61,202 nt of DNA, from the NCBI GenBank assembly GCA_002717515.1, contig PBEC01000017.1, positions 171,386 through 232,587 on the forward strand. The letters are read 5' to 3'. The DNA comes from Flavobacteriales bacterium. Lineage in GTDB: Bacteria > Bacteroidota > Bacteroidia > Flavobacteriales_C > GCA-002722245. Positions 8,888-20,040 of this stretch are shown piece after piece. Positions within the stretch are counted from its first letter, which is position 1. Each line of letters begins with the position of its first letter. The position numbers and the translations under genes were made by a program. The notes under the pieces were generated by a model. The model was not told the origin of the DNA. It worked only from the letters and a program-made list of their open reading frames with translations, and made no database searches.

Positions 8888-9653
8888 AAATGAACTTAAG
8901 TCATTTTTAGATGAGAAATATATTCAATTCAATAATTTCCATTTCATAGAAGACGACCCCGTTAGGATTCCTCATGATTACACAAAATTTGAGGACATCG
9001 AAATTTCAGGACTATTTGCTTCCGTACTAGCCTGGGGAAATAGGAAAACAATAATTAAGAATAGTTACAATCTGTTGGAAAGAATGGATAACGCTCCACA
9101 TTCCTTTATTGTTGATTTTGATAAATCCGATTTGATAAACTTCAAAGGGTTCAAGCACAGAACTTTTAACGAAGTAGATTTAGCCTCCTTTTGTTACGGA
9201 TTAAAAAGCATATTTAAAGAATATAAAAGCTTAGGCAATTACTTCCATACTCAATTTGAAAAAAACAGTAGTCAAGCTCATGTCTTGAGCATGTTTAAAT
9301 CTCGATTTTTTAATCATACCTATGCCGTTCGTAGCAAAAAACACCTACCGGACCCACTAAAAGGATCCGCAGCAAAAAGATTATGCATGTACTTTCGATG
9401 GATGGTTAGAAAAGATGAATTTGGAGTTGACTTAGGAATATGGAATAAATTCATTTCTCCATCTCTTCTTCACTTACCTTTAGATATTCACACCAGTAAT
9501 GTAGGTAGGTCTCTTGGACTTTTAAAAAGGAAACAAAACGACTGGAAAGCTGTAGATGAAATCACAAAAAAACTACAAACACTTTGCCCTGAAGACCCAA
9601 TCAAATACGATTTTTCACTTTTTGGTCTTGGTGTCAATGAAGGATTTAAATAA
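8880..9653 (+). CDS. TIGR02757 family protein (DUF2400), function unknown
   Basis: This 257-residue protein matches the TIGR02757/DUF2400 family, found across Bacteroidota and spirochaetes. Recognisable features are SGLFASVLAWGNRKTI near residue 45 and the DPLKGSAAKRLCMYFRWMVR block near residue 170, followed by DPIKYDFSLFGLGV at the C terminus. The LCMYFRWMVR block recalls helix-hairpin-helix DNA glycosylases, so a role in nucleic-acid repair is conceivable but not shown. Its ATG lies inside the end of lolD (ATGAATAA overlap), suggesting translational coupling. Confidence 0.85.
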   Translation: MNKNELKSFLDEKYIQFNNFHFIEDDPVRIPHDYTKFEDIEISGLFASVLAWGNRKTIIKNSYNLLERMDNAPHSFIVDFDKSDLINFKGFKHRTFNEVDLASFCYGLKSIFKEYKSLGNYFHTQFEKNSSQAHVLSMFKSRFFNHTYAVRSKKHLPDPLKGSAAKRLCMYFRWMVRKDEFGVDLGIWNKFISPSLLHLPLDIHTSNVGRSLGLLKRKQNDWKAVDEITKKLQTLCPEDPIKYDFSLFGLGVNEGFK

Positions 9654-9673
9654 ACCACGAATTAATTGTAAAA

Positions 9674-10045
9674 ATGAAGCTCAAAAATATACTTTCATTA
9701 TTAATATCTTCTAACTTCATAATAAGCTGTACTTCCAGTTCAACAGAATACAACGGATACCTAAAAAACTCTCTAAGTAGTACAGTTACTTTTGAAACCA
9801 AAGGCGATAATTTACTCTATGATTCCATATCGTTAGCTCCCGGTGCAACACAAAAAATATACACAAAGATTGAGGAGGGGGATTTTGAAATTTATGATTG
9901 TAGATATTTTTTCGATACAATTTTTTACAAATCTGGAGGCGAACAAGTTTCAATATCCAGCGACAGTGCTGTAATTTCAACAAATTCTATTTTAGAGTCA
10001 AAAAATATGAGAATACACTCATGTATTATTGAAATAAGTAATTAA
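9674..10045 (+). CDS. Small hypothetical lipoprotein
   Basis: The product is 123 residues with a lipoprotein signal (NFIISCTSSS) whose cysteine is C19. The mature part is beta-rich and includes C63-region segments such as YDCRYFFDTIF; two further cysteines could form a disulfide. I do not recognise the family. It follows the TIGR02757 gene by 20 bp and precedes holA by 58 bp on the same strand, so it may be part of that transcript. It is probably an envelope protein. Confidence 0.6.
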   Translation: MKLKNILSLLISSNFIISCTSSSTEYNGYLKNSLSSTVTFETKGDNLLYDSISLAPGATQKIYTKIEEGDFEIYDCRYFFDTIFYKSGGEQVSISSDSAVISTNSILESKNMRIHSCIIEISN

Positions 10046-10103
10046 ACTTCAAAATCAATATTTCAATACCATTGTGTTTAATTAACTTTGAATTTTACTT
10101 GAA

Positions 10104-11095
10104 ATGACGCATCAAACTATTATAAAAAACATAGCAAAAGGAGAGTATTCTCCCATTTATTTTTTACACGGTGAAGAACCCTATTTCATTGATTTGATTG
10201 AAAAATTCGCAACTACAAAAATCATTAATGAATCTGATCGAGATTTTGATCAATCCATAATATATGGTAAAGAGACGGAACTGCAGTCGGTAATCAATTC
10301 CGCAAAACGATTCCCAATGATGGGGAAGCATCAAGTAATTTCTGTTCGAGAGGCTCAAAATTTTAAAAAATTCGATGAATTAATTCAATACGCTAAGAAA
10401 CCTCAAATTCAAACCATATTATTTTTTTCCTACAAAGGAAAAAAACTAGATGCTCGGATATTGAAAAAACTTGGAAGCAACGTTACATTTTTCGAATCGA
10501 AAAAGCTATACGACAATCAAATTCCTGGATGGATCATCAACCAAGTTGAAAGTGAACAATTAACCATCGCTGAAAAATCAGCTGTTTTATTGAGTGAATT
10601 TTTAGGAAACGATTTAGCAAAAATTTCAAATGAGATTAAAAAACTAACACTATCACTTCCGAAAACAACAGAAATAACTCCTGAAATAATTGAGAAAAAC
10701 ATTGGAATCAGTAAAGAATATAATGTTTTTGAACTCTGTAACGCCATTGCAAACAGAGACATTGTAAAAGCAAACAGAATTGTCAATCATTTCGCCGACA
10801 ATGAAAAAAACTATCCTTTGGTGGTTACCCTATCTAACCTATACAGGTTATTCACAAAAATTATGAGTTGTTATTTTTCTCCATCAAATCAGCCCAATGT
10901 TGTTGCACAAATACTAGGAGTAAAACCCTTTTTTGTAAAGGAATATATGAACGGAAAAAAAATTATACCAAACGACAAATTTTCAATATAATCGGTTATT
11001 TAAGTGATTACGACTTAAAATCTAAAGGTTATGGAAATTCATCTACTTCAGATGGAGAACTTTTAAAAGAATTGGTTTTCAAGATTCTTCATTGA
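10104..11095 (+). CDS. holA: DNA polymerase III delta subunit HolA, interrupted by a -1 frameshift
   Basis: HolA loads the sliding clamp during replication. The first frame (10104-10991) encodes 295 residues that match delta (YFLHGEEPYFIDLIEKF; IVNHFADNEKNYPLVVTLSN; LGVKPFFVKEYMNGKK) and then ends out of place. The missing C terminus (NYTKRQIFNIIGYLSDYDL, then KSKGYGNSSTSDGELLKELV) is encoded in the -1 frame to 11095. The switch lies at eight A residues, 10955-10962: codons AAA AAA preceded by A form an A_AAA_AAA slippery heptamer, and slipping by one base gives KKNYTKRQI in register. One added A, or one -1 slip, restores a 330-residue protein, normal for the family. The gene is essential in bacteria, so either it is expressed by slippage or the base is missing from the assembly. 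Confidence 0.85.
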
Positions 11096-11186
11096 AGAAT
11101 TTTTAATGGTTTAAATTAAAGCCTTTTAAAAACACAAGTTGTTGAAAAGTATATTAAATAGGTGTTTTTTATTTTCCATAGGCTGA

Positions 11187-12830
<1,644 letters not shown>

Positions 12831-12855
12831 TTAATTTATTTCAAGACTATAATTA

Positions 12856-14802
12856 ATGGATAGAAATCAAATAATTGGCTGGATTTTAATTGTGGGTATT
12901 CTTATTGGATACTTTGCATTAAACTCCTCTCAGGAAATTCAGGTTCAGAATAACGAAACAAACAAATCATCACAAGACAGTACTCTTGTTGATTCAAATT
13001 CTAAACCGAATGAAAACGTTACAAACACCTCATCCTCTCAACTAAGTAATGCTGTTGAAGCCGGGCCTCAAGATTCCGCTTTAACTGAGCGTTTAAATGA
13101 GATAATGAAGAGTAAATATGGAATTTTTGCAGGCTCTGCAGAGAAAAAACCAGAAGAAGTTATTCTTGAAAATAACAAAATTCGTTTGCACATCAATACA
13201 AACGGTGCTTATGTATCCAAAGCTGTTTTAAAAGAATACCGCTCCTATAAGGATTATTCAGCGGATCAATTCAATGAATTAATAATATTCGAAGGAGAAG
13301 GCAACCATCAAGCTATTAACTTTAATCATTTCAACACAAGTCGACAAGAATTCAACCATTCAACAAGAGATTTTAAATTTGCTCCCTCAACAGACGGACT
13401 AACAGTCAACGAGGGTTCAAAAAGCATAACCTTTTCATTAAAAGCTGACGATGGAAAAGGTAAAATCGATTACGTTTACACCTTAAAAGCTGATGACTAT
13501 TTAGTTGATTTTAACATAAATATCATTGGGTTGTCTGACGCAATTGAAGGAGACAGCAAAGGAAATTTAGAATTTGAATGGAAACAGAAACCTGTATCCA
13601 TTGAAAAAAGCTTGTACATTGAACGACAAAGCGCGTCCGTTTTCTGGCATTCACAACAAGATGGATACGATTGGCTAAACGAAAGAGGAGACGATAATGA
13701 AATTGCTGAATTCCCGACAGACTGGATTTCTTTTAAACAACAGTTTTTCTCTAATATTTTAATTGCTGATAAAAACAATTTAGATAAACCAGCAATGAAA
13801 ATTGAATACGTAGAGGACGATACTACCTATTTAAAAATGTACTCTGCAATTGCGCCACTAAACTTCGAAAAATCAAGGGATACTTACTATGAATTTGACT
13901 GGTATTTTGGTCCCAATGACTTTGATATTTTAGCAAATATTGGAGACGGCACTCTTGAACTTGAGGATGAAATTAACTTTGGATGGGGAATATTCAGGGG
14001 GGTAAATAAGTACGTTCTTTACCCAATCTTTCAAATGATTTTAGAATACTTGGGTGTCTCCATTGGAATTGGAATAATTCTGTTGACTTTTGCAATTAAA
14101 CTTCTGCTTTTTCCGATAACTTACAAAAACTACCTCAGCTCAGCGAAAATGAGAGTTATAAAACCTCAACTTGAAAAGTTAAATCAAGAAAATAAAGACG
14201 CTGACCCGATGAAAAAGCAACAGGCAACCATGGCACTTTACAAGCAAACGGGCGTAAATCCTTTGGCGGGATGCATACCGGCTCTACTGCAAATGCCTAT
14301 TCTAATTGCCTTGTACCGCTTATTCCCAGCTTCAATTGAATTAAGGCATGAGGGTTTCTTATGGGCAGACGATTTGTCATCCGTCGACGACGCTATTCAC
14401 ATAGGAATACCTATACCTATTTATGGTGATCATATTAGTATTTTCACATTATTAATGGCAATCTCCATGTTTTTTTACATGCGCTTTAACCAGCAACTTA
14501 CGCCTTCTCAAAGTGGTGGAGGTGAGATGCAGGAGGCCATACAAAAGAATATGAAAGTAATGATGAACTTAATGCCAATATTCATGTTATTTATGTTTAA
14601 TAATTATGCTGCTGGACTTAGTTTCTACTACTTTTTGGCAAACGTAATTACGATATTACAAACCATAACCATTAAAAAATTCTTCATCGATGAAAAAGCA
14701 ATTTTAGCAAAAATCGAGAACCAAATGAAACAGCCTATGAAAAAATCTCGTTGGCAAAAGAAGATAGAGGAAATTCAAGCGAAACAACAAGGTAGAAGAT
14801 AA
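12856..14802 (+). CDS. yidC: Membrane protein insertase YidC
   Basis: YidC inserts and folds inner-membrane proteins, alone or with SecYEG. The 648-residue protein has an N-terminal membrane anchor (residues 5-22), a large periplasmic beta domain (about 90-350), and the conserved insertase core (about 375-625). Core markers are TYKNYLSSAKMR, GVNPLAGCIPALLQMPILIA and AAGLSFYYFLANVITILQ. The tail is lysine-rich, as expected for ribosome contact. Its placement directly after pyrG is common in Flavobacteriales. The stop overlaps the start of the next gene. Confidence 0.97.
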   Translation: MDRNQIIGWILIVGILIGYFALNSSQEIQVQNNETNKSSQDSTLVDSNSKPNENVTNTSSSQLSNAVEAGPQDSALTERLNEIMKSKYGIFAGSAEKKPEEVILENNKIRLHINTNGAYVSKAVLKEYRSYKDYSADQFNELIIFEGEGNHQAINFNHFNTSRQEFNHSTRDFKFAPSTDGLTVNEGSKSITFSLKADDGKGKIDYVYTLKADDYLVDFNINIIGLSDAIEGDSKGNLEFEWKQKPVSIEKSLYIERQSASVFWHSQQDGYDWLNERGDDNEIAEFPTDWISFKQQFFSNILIADKNNLDKPAMKIEYVEDDTTYLKMYSAIAPLNFEKSRDTYYEFDWYFGPNDFDILANIGDGTLELEDEINFGWGIFRGVNKYVLYPIFQMILEYLGVSIGIGIILLTFAIKLLLFPITYKNYLSSAKMRVIKPQLEKLNQENKDADPMKKQQATMALYKQTGVNPLAGCIPALLQMPILIALYRLFPASIELRHEGFLWADDLSSVDDAIHIGIPIPIYGDHISIFTLLMAISMFFYMRFNQQLTPSQSGGGEMQEAIQKNMKVMMNLMPIFMLFMFNNYAAGLSFYYFLANVITILQTITIKKFFIDEKAILAKIENQMKQPMKKSRWQKKIEEIQAKQQGRR

Positions 14803-15269
14803 TGAAAAACATAATTCAAAATACAACAAAGGCGATACTGATAGTATTGCCTTTGTTGTTTAATGGCTGTAAAATTGATTTGCCAAAAAATTCAAAACCA
14901 ATTTTAAAATTGGAAAAATCAAAATGCTTCGGAGATTGCGCAATGTATTCAGCTGTTTTGAAAGAAAACAGCTGGTTGGAATTTTATCCAAAAGAAAATA
15001 CCAAAATAAAATCACCAAGCTATTCAAAAATTAAAAAAACTGACTATAAATCGCTACTAAACATCATTAATTCAATACCTGTAAAAAACCTGAAAAGTGA
15101 ATACGACAACAAACTTTTGATGGATGCTCCTACAATTCATTTGACCTTTTACAAAGGTCAAAACAAAAGGCGAATAAAAATAAGAGCAAACCCACCAAAA
15201 AAACTAAAAGTTTTGATTAAACAATTCGAACAAATTATTAAATCCAGTGAATGGAAGCCTCTTCCGTAA
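14802..15269 (+). CDS. DUF6438-type lipoprotein, function unknown
   Basis: This 155-residue protein has a lipoprotein signal (LPLLFNGCKID) and a small beta domain of DUF6438 type, recognised by the EKSKCFGDCAMYSAVLKENS segment (residues about 43-62). The two cysteines in CFGDC are a hallmark of that family. The function is unknown; location in the periplasm or outer membrane is inferred from the signal. Its ATG overlaps the yidC stop (TAATG), so it is translationally coupled to yidC. Confidence 0.65.
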   Translation: MKNIIQNTTKAILIVLPLLFNGCKIDLPKNSKPILKLEKSKCFGDCAMYSAVLKENSWLEFYPKENTKIKSPSYSKIKKTDYKSLLNIINSIPVKNLKSEYDNKLLMDAPTIHLTFYKGQNKRRIKIRANPPKKLKVLIKQFEQIIKSSEWKPLP

Positions 15270-15391
15270 ATCTTTTGTGAATAGTTGAAAGATTAATCTA
15301 TCCAAAAAGGTTTTGTAATAAAAGTATTCAAAAACTTGATAAATAAAGGATTTAGTCGGAAATTTAGTAACTTAGTCAAATTAAGAAAAAG

Positions 15392-16558
15392 ATGACACAA
15401 GTATTTACGAATTGCTCTATCTTCAACGGTGAAAACTTCGTCGGAAATAGGGCTGTTGTAACAGAGGGGGATAGAATAAAAAAAGTTGTACACAAAAGCA
15501 ATCTTTTTGGGTATGAAAACATCATTGATTTAAAAGGAGCATTATTAGTTCCTGGCTTCATTGACTTACAAGTAAACGGTGGTGGAGGTGCTTTTTATAC
15601 ACAGGAACCCTCCATCGAAAACTATAAAATTTCCAACAAGGCGCACTTGGACTTCGGAACAACTGCCCTACTACCAACTTTAGTTTCTACCTCACTGGAT
15701 AATATCATTGCCCAATGTAAAATTGTGCGAGAAATGATGAAAGATTCTGACTCTGGAGTCATTGGATTGCATGTTGAAGGTCCTTATTTTAATCCAGAAA
15801 AAAAAGGAGCTCATTCGCTTGACTTTATAAGAGAAGCTACGGACTATGAAATTGAAAAACTTATAGAAGAAGGTGCAGGAATAATAAAAATTCTAACTTG
15901 TGCCCCAGAGGTTGTCAAAGAAAAACACATCCGAATGTTGGTTGAAGCAGGAATACCTGTTTCAGCGGGTCACAGCAACTGTACCTATGAACAGGCCATG
16001 AAAGCTTTTGATGCCGGAATTACAAAAGTTACACACCTATACAATGCTCAATCGCAATTTACAAGTAGAGCACCTGGATTAGTAGGGGCTTTCTTAGATT
16101 CTCCAGATAATGTTTACGGAGGTATTATAGTTGATGGTGTTCATTGCAATTACGCCTCGGTAAGAATTGCACATAGAGCTAAAAAAGGTAAACTTTTCCT
16201 TGTTTCAGATGCATCTTTCGTAAAACATCCTGTCGATAATTTTGAAATCGATGAATTTAAAATTTTCTTCAAAGACGGAATGTACTTGACAGAAACAGGT
16301 AATTTAGCGGGTTCAGCGGTATCTATGTTGGATTCTGTTCAGAACTGTTTTAAAGAAGCCAATATTGAACTTGCAGAGACTTTAAAAATGTCATCAAGAT
16401 ACCCTGCTGAATTCATGGGAATAGATGATGAATATGGATACATTAAAAAAGGATATCGAGCAGATTTTGTTGTTCTTGAAAGAGACACTTTGAATTTAGT
16501 CGACGTATACAAATCCGGAGAAAAAGTTAAAATTGATGAAATAGTCTCAGCTCAATAA
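15392..16558 (+). CDS. nagA: N-acetylglucosamine-6-phosphate deacetylase NagA
   Basis: NagA removes the acetyl group from GlcNAc-6-phosphate during amino-sugar and cell-wall recycling. The 388-residue amidohydrolase shows PGFIDLQVNGGGG (residues about 54-66), the metal-binding HVEGPYF motif, the GHSNCTYEQAMKAFDAGI and VTHLYNAQ segments, VDGVHCNY, and LVSDAS, which probably holds the catalytic aspartate. It is preceded by 122 bp without a gene and followed by a strong hairpin terminator. No nagB or sugar transporter is adjacent. The next secreted carbohydrate enzyme is the deacetylase at 17509, on the opposite strand. Confidence 0.95.
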   Translation: MTQVFTNCSIFNGENFVGNRAVVTEGDRIKKVVHKSNLFGYENIIDLKGALLVPGFIDLQVNGGGGAFYTQEPSIENYKISNKAHLDFGTTALLPTLVSTSLDNIIAQCKIVREMMKDSDSGVIGLHVEGPYFNPEKKGAHSLDFIREATDYEIEKLIEEGAGIIKILTCAPEVVKEKHIRMLVEAGIPVSAGHSNCTYEQAMKAFDAGITKVTHLYNAQSQFTSRAPGLVGAFLDSPDNVYGGIIVDGVHCNYASVRIAHRAKKGKLFLVSDASFVKHPVDNFEIDEFKIFFKDGMYLTETGNLAGSAVSMLDSVQNCFKEANIELAETLKMSSRYPAEFMGIDDEYGYIKKGYRADFVVLERDTLNLVDVYKSGEKVKIDEIVSAQ

Positions 16559-16583
16559 TAATCATTAAAAAATTTCAAACAAC

Positions 16584-16614
16584 AAAAAAGCCGCCGGTAT
16601 CCAGCGGCTTTTTT
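16584..16614. terminator. Bidirectional rho-independent terminator between nagA and terC
   Basis: An 11-bp stem pairs AAAAAAGCCGC (16584-16594) with GCGGCTTTTTT (16604-16614) around a 9-base loop. It sits between convergent genes and has A and T tracts on both sides, so it can end both transcripts. Confidence 0.85.
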
Positions 16615-16618
16615 GTTT

Positions 16619-17380
16619 TCAATTCGCTTTCCTTTTTTTCAGTAAATTCTTTTGATATTTACCTTGAACAATATCAATTAAAACCATTATTGCAATTACA
16701 AAATAAAAAGTACCCGTATTCATAGCCTTTATATCCTGATCAAATAACTTCAATTTTGCTAACTCCCCCCCCTCAGTGAGCAACATTATACCTACAACCA
16801 AAAGAACAAAAAGTCCTAAAACCTCAAACATTCTGTTTTTTTGCAGAAATTTACTAACTCCGTCTGCCAGCCAAATCATTAATATTCCAGAAACGACTAT
16901 TGCAGTTGCCATAATCCAAAATTCTTCTGTTAATGCCATTGCACCCAGAATTGAATCAAAGGAAAAAAGTAAATTCATAAATACAATCAAACCAATTATT
17001 TTGACCGGATTAGAAGGTTTTTTATCCAGTTCCTCGGATGGATCAAAAACCATCATATGCCAAATTTCATTTATTGCTGTCCAAAGTATAAATACACCTC
17101 CAAATAAAACAATCAAAGAATGTCCGTTAAAATCTCCTTTTAAATAATTCCCCAGTTCAATTACAAAAAGGGAATCTTCTAACATACCTATTATAAACTG
17201 GAGTAGAAACAGCAAACCTATTCGCAAAAAAATAGCTAAACCAATACCTATAGTTCTTACCATTTTTTGCTTATCCAGTGGTGCCCTCCTGCTTTCAAGA
17301 GAAATATAGAGTAAATTATCAAAGCCTAAAACTGCTTGCAGTAAAATCAGCATAAATAATGTTCCAATACTTTCAATCAT
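16619..17380 (-). CDS. TerC family integral membrane protein
   Basis: TerC-family proteins are multi-pass membrane proteins linked to metal-ion efflux, in some cases during protein secretion. The 253-residue protein has about seven hydrophobic segments, with acidic membrane motifs LGFDNLLYI (residues about 19-27) and FSFDSILGAMAL (about 140-151) typical of TerC. A lysine-rich tail ends the protein. It is monocistronic, ending at the shared terminator; the gap to the next minus-strand gene is 128 bp. Confidence 0.88.
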   Translation of the reverse strand: MIESIGTLFMLILLQAVLGFDNLLYISLESRRAPLDKQKMVRTIGIGLAIFLRIGLLFLLQFIIGMLEDSLFVIELGNYLKGDFNGHSLIVLFGGVFILWTAINEIWHMMVFDPSEELDKKPSNPVKIIGLIVFMNLLFSFDSILGAMALTEEFWIMATAIVVSGILMIWLADGVSKFLQKNRMFEVLGLFVLLVVGIMLLTEGGELAKLKLFDQDIKAMNTGTFYFVIAIMVLIDIVQGKYQKNLLKKRKAN

Positions 17381-17508
17381 AATTTCATTTTTACTTCAAA
17401 AAACCAAAATAATACGAAATGGCGAACTATTTATGATGAACTTCAAAAAAGAATGATTTCCGAACTTTTATTCACTCAATTGGTTTTACAATCAAGGGTT
17501 AATTAAAA

Positions 17509-19782
17509 CTATTTAGCAACGACAAACTTAACCATCGAAGGAGAATCATCCAGTTTAACAAAATAAATCCCGTTTGCCAAATCGAAAATATCCACTTCTT
17601 TGTCGGTTGAAGTTTTTATCACACTTCCTGTTTGAGAGTAAATTGTTGCAACATCAAATTCTGCATCAATTGTAATGAGATTGGATGCTGGGTTTGGATA
17701 AATTTCAAAAGCATTTTGTGACACAACGTTAGATGTTCTTGTAGGGCTAGCAAGGATATCTATATAATTCAAATTAACATCACCACTGACAAAACTTACT
17801 CTTAAAACATGAGTTCCTTCCTCTAGAAACAAAGCGTATGGATAACGAGCATTTTCATAGGTTGTCCATCCACCTGTAAAAATCATATCCGTTGCAGGCA
17901 TCCAACTGTTTCCGTCGATAAAAAGCTCAATCTTTCCTAATGTTGAACTTCCATAATCAAAAGCAGCAACATTCAAATCAACAGTATACCATGCATCTGC
18001 AGTAACATTTACCGTATATTCCAACCACTCACCCGAAACTGTATATCCTACACCGTATTCACTTGTTCCACCTATCAAGTCAACATCGACAGGGTCCCAA
18101 GGACGATATTGTTCGGCCTTTGGAGCCGGCTCATAAGGAGAGTACTCTTCATTAAATGCCTCTCCTTCGTCTCCTTCGTCATAATCTTCAGCTTCAACTC
18201 TACCAGGAATTGAGGCCGGTAAACCTCCAAAAGGAGTTTGATTTGAGAAAGGGTCTCGTACAACAACATCAAAAGATTCTGATATTATTAAACCACCCTC
18301 ATCCTTAGCCTCGAAAGTTACAGTTGTTATACCAACCCAATTTAAAGGAGCGGAAATAGTCGCAATGCCATTTGATATGCTTACCGATAGACCCGCATAG
18401 CCGTTTGCAGAAAAAACAAAATCTTCATCATCAGTTTCCACATCCTCAAAAACAGCATTCAAATCAATTGTAAAAGGTGAAAAATTAACATTTAAATTCT
18501 CGTTTTCAATGGTATTCGCAACATAAGGATAATTGTTACCATTTACACTGCTTTTGTATATCTCTACATCTCCTTCATGAGGATATACGTGAATATACAT
18601 TTTACCGTCGTTGGTATAATATCTATCGGTACTTAAATCAGTAGCATTCTGTCTTACCAGGTAATTTCCAACTAATCCATCCATATTTACTACTAATGTA
18701 ATGGGTGTTTTAATTGTTAAAGGACTCAAGTATGATGATACATTAACATTGTATTGACTTCCTATTGAATCCCAAGTAACAATAATTCTATCTGAGGTGG
18801 ATATGTAATTAACAATAGGAGAAAACTTTAATTTTTGAATTTGATAAGTCAAAATTTCCGATACTGTTCCTACCCATAAATCGCCTACGTCTACTTTCGA
18901 TTTAAGATAATCCATATGAGCTCTGTAGGCATCCACTTTTACATGTCCCCAACCTGAATTACCAACATTATGGAATTCTCTATTGGCATATAAATTATTC
19001 GCTATTATATTATCTATTTCACTATTGAGCTCTATAAGTTGTTCCTGCCAAGTCAAGTTCGCATCATCATCGTTAAATACTTGTACTCCATTTCTAAAAA
19101 AGCCATTGCTGTTCGGAAAAAAATCAGCTTGATCATTATTCTCATAACCCTCCCTATGGTAACCAGCTCCAACATCATCGGAAGAGGGAGAGCTCCAACC
19201 TGTTCTAGAACCAATATAACCCAAATCCTCTAATCTCTGATTAGTTGCATTTGTAAAGACATCGTATGGGTAAACATAATATCTGGGTGTAATTCCAGTT
19301 CCGTTAATTATTGAGTTATGGGCTTCATTGATTTCTACATCTAAATCTGACCCCAGGGGCGCCTCACCCCAACCACTCTCACCCCAACCAAAATTACAAG
19401 GCTCCCAACCTCGCTCGGCTGCACAAGCATGAGTTGAGGAATGATTTGCAATCTCATGTCCATGTTGAGCAATCATTACATTTTTAGCATAGTCGTATAA
19501 ATTTAAATATCCGTTAGGCTGAATAAATCTGGACTCACAAAGATCGGTGTAAGCTCCAAAAACGAATTTTATTCCCCTATTATAGGCAATAGTATCACCG
19601 TATTGCCAAATACCATCGGCTCCCGCTAATCCATAATCATCATGGACAATTGAATACGCAGCTTTTGCATCATTTTTCCAGGTTGCAATATAGCCGGTTG
19701 GATTTTGAGCAAACAAAGAAAAAGTTGAAAAAAATAAAAAAAGGCAACAGGGAGTTCTAAAAAAATGAATTTTAAATTTCAT
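17509..19782 (-). CDS. Secreted polysaccharide deacetylase with CBM6-like and T9SS sorting domains
   Basis: The 757-residue protein starts with a signal peptide (FLFFSTFSLFAQ). Residues about 40-320 resemble the NodB-type deacetylase fold: D48-D49 in SIVHDDYG and the metal-binding HxxxH in NHSSTH (H114, H118). An Ig- or cadherin-like beta domain follows at about 430-515, then a CBM6-type carbohydrate-binding domain (IPGRVEAEDYDEGDEGEAF; YTVSGEWLEYTVNV) at about 525-690, and a type A T9SS domain (YPNPASNLITIDAEF) at the C terminus. It probably removes acetyl groups from an extracellular polysaccharide such as chitin, peptidoglycan or algal glycan. Substrate is not predictable from the sequence. 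Confidence 0.88.
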   Translation of the reverse strand: MKFKIHFFRTPCCLFLFFSTFSLFAQNPTGYIATWKNDAKAAYSIVHDDYGLAGADGIWQYGDTIAYNRGIKFVFGAYTDLCESRFIQPNGYLNLYDYAKNVMIAQHGHEIANHSSTHACAAERGWEPCNFGWGESGWGEAPLGSDLDVEINEAHNSIINGTGITPRYYVYPYDVFTNATNQRLEDLGYIGSRTGWSSPSSDDVGAGYHREGYENNDQADFFPNSNGFFRNGVQVFNDDDANLTWQEQLIELNSEIDNIIANNLYANREFHNVGNSGWGHVKVDAYRAHMDYLKSKVDVGDLWVGTVSEILTYQIQKLKFSPIVNYISTSDRIIVTWDSIGSQYNVNVSSYLSPLTIKTPITLVVNMDGLVGNYLVRQNATDLSTDRYYTNDGKMYIHVYPHEGDVEIYKSSVNGNNYPYVANTIENENLNVNFSPFTIDLNAVFEDVETDDEDFVFSANGYAGLSVSISNGIATISAPLNWVGITTVTFEAKDEGGLIISESFDVVVRDPFSNQTPFGGLPASIPGRVEAEDYDEGDEGEAFNEEYSPYEPAPKAEQYRPWDPVDVDLIGGTSEYGVGYTVSGEWLEYTVNVTADAWYTVDLNVAAFDYGSSTLGKIELFIDGNSWMPATDMIFTGGWTTYENARYPYALFLEEGTHVLRVSFVSGDVNLNYIDILASPTRTSNVVSQNAFEIYPNPASNLITIDAEFDVATIYSQTGSVIKTSTDKEVDIFDLANGIYFVKLDDSPSMVKFVVAK

Positions 19783-19985
19783 AGTAGTTCTATAAGGTTC
19801 TCTTTTTCAGTCTTGGGAATGTAAGGGGGTATTCCACACAAGCAAAAAAACAATACTATTTGTTATTATTTTAATTGCATTAAGGCATAACAAAGATAAC
19901 TATTTTAGAATTTATATGTCAAATTCAAACACAGTTGTTATACCAATTCTTTGAAGAACTATACAAAGAGGTATAATTAAACGAC
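19783..19985. other. Intergenic region with no gene seen
   Basis: About 200 bp between the deacetylase start and the terminator of the Bax-inhibitor gene. It is AT-rich, should hold the deacetylase promoter on the minus strand, and I see no open reading frame or clear hairpin in it. Confidence 0.5.
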
Positions 19986-20018
19986 AAAGCGATTTAATTT
20001 CAAAATTAAATCGCTTTT
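19986..20018 (-). terminator. Hairpin terminator after the Bax-inhibitor-1 gene
   Basis: A perfect 15-bp stem pairs 19986-20000 with 20003-20017 around a two-base loop, with a T run on the plus strand. It lies 23 bp downstream of the Bax-inhibitor-1 stop. The stem is AT-rich in the middle, with GCG/CGC near the base. Confidence 0.75.
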
Positions 20019-20040
20019 ACTGTCAACTATTTTATCCGTT

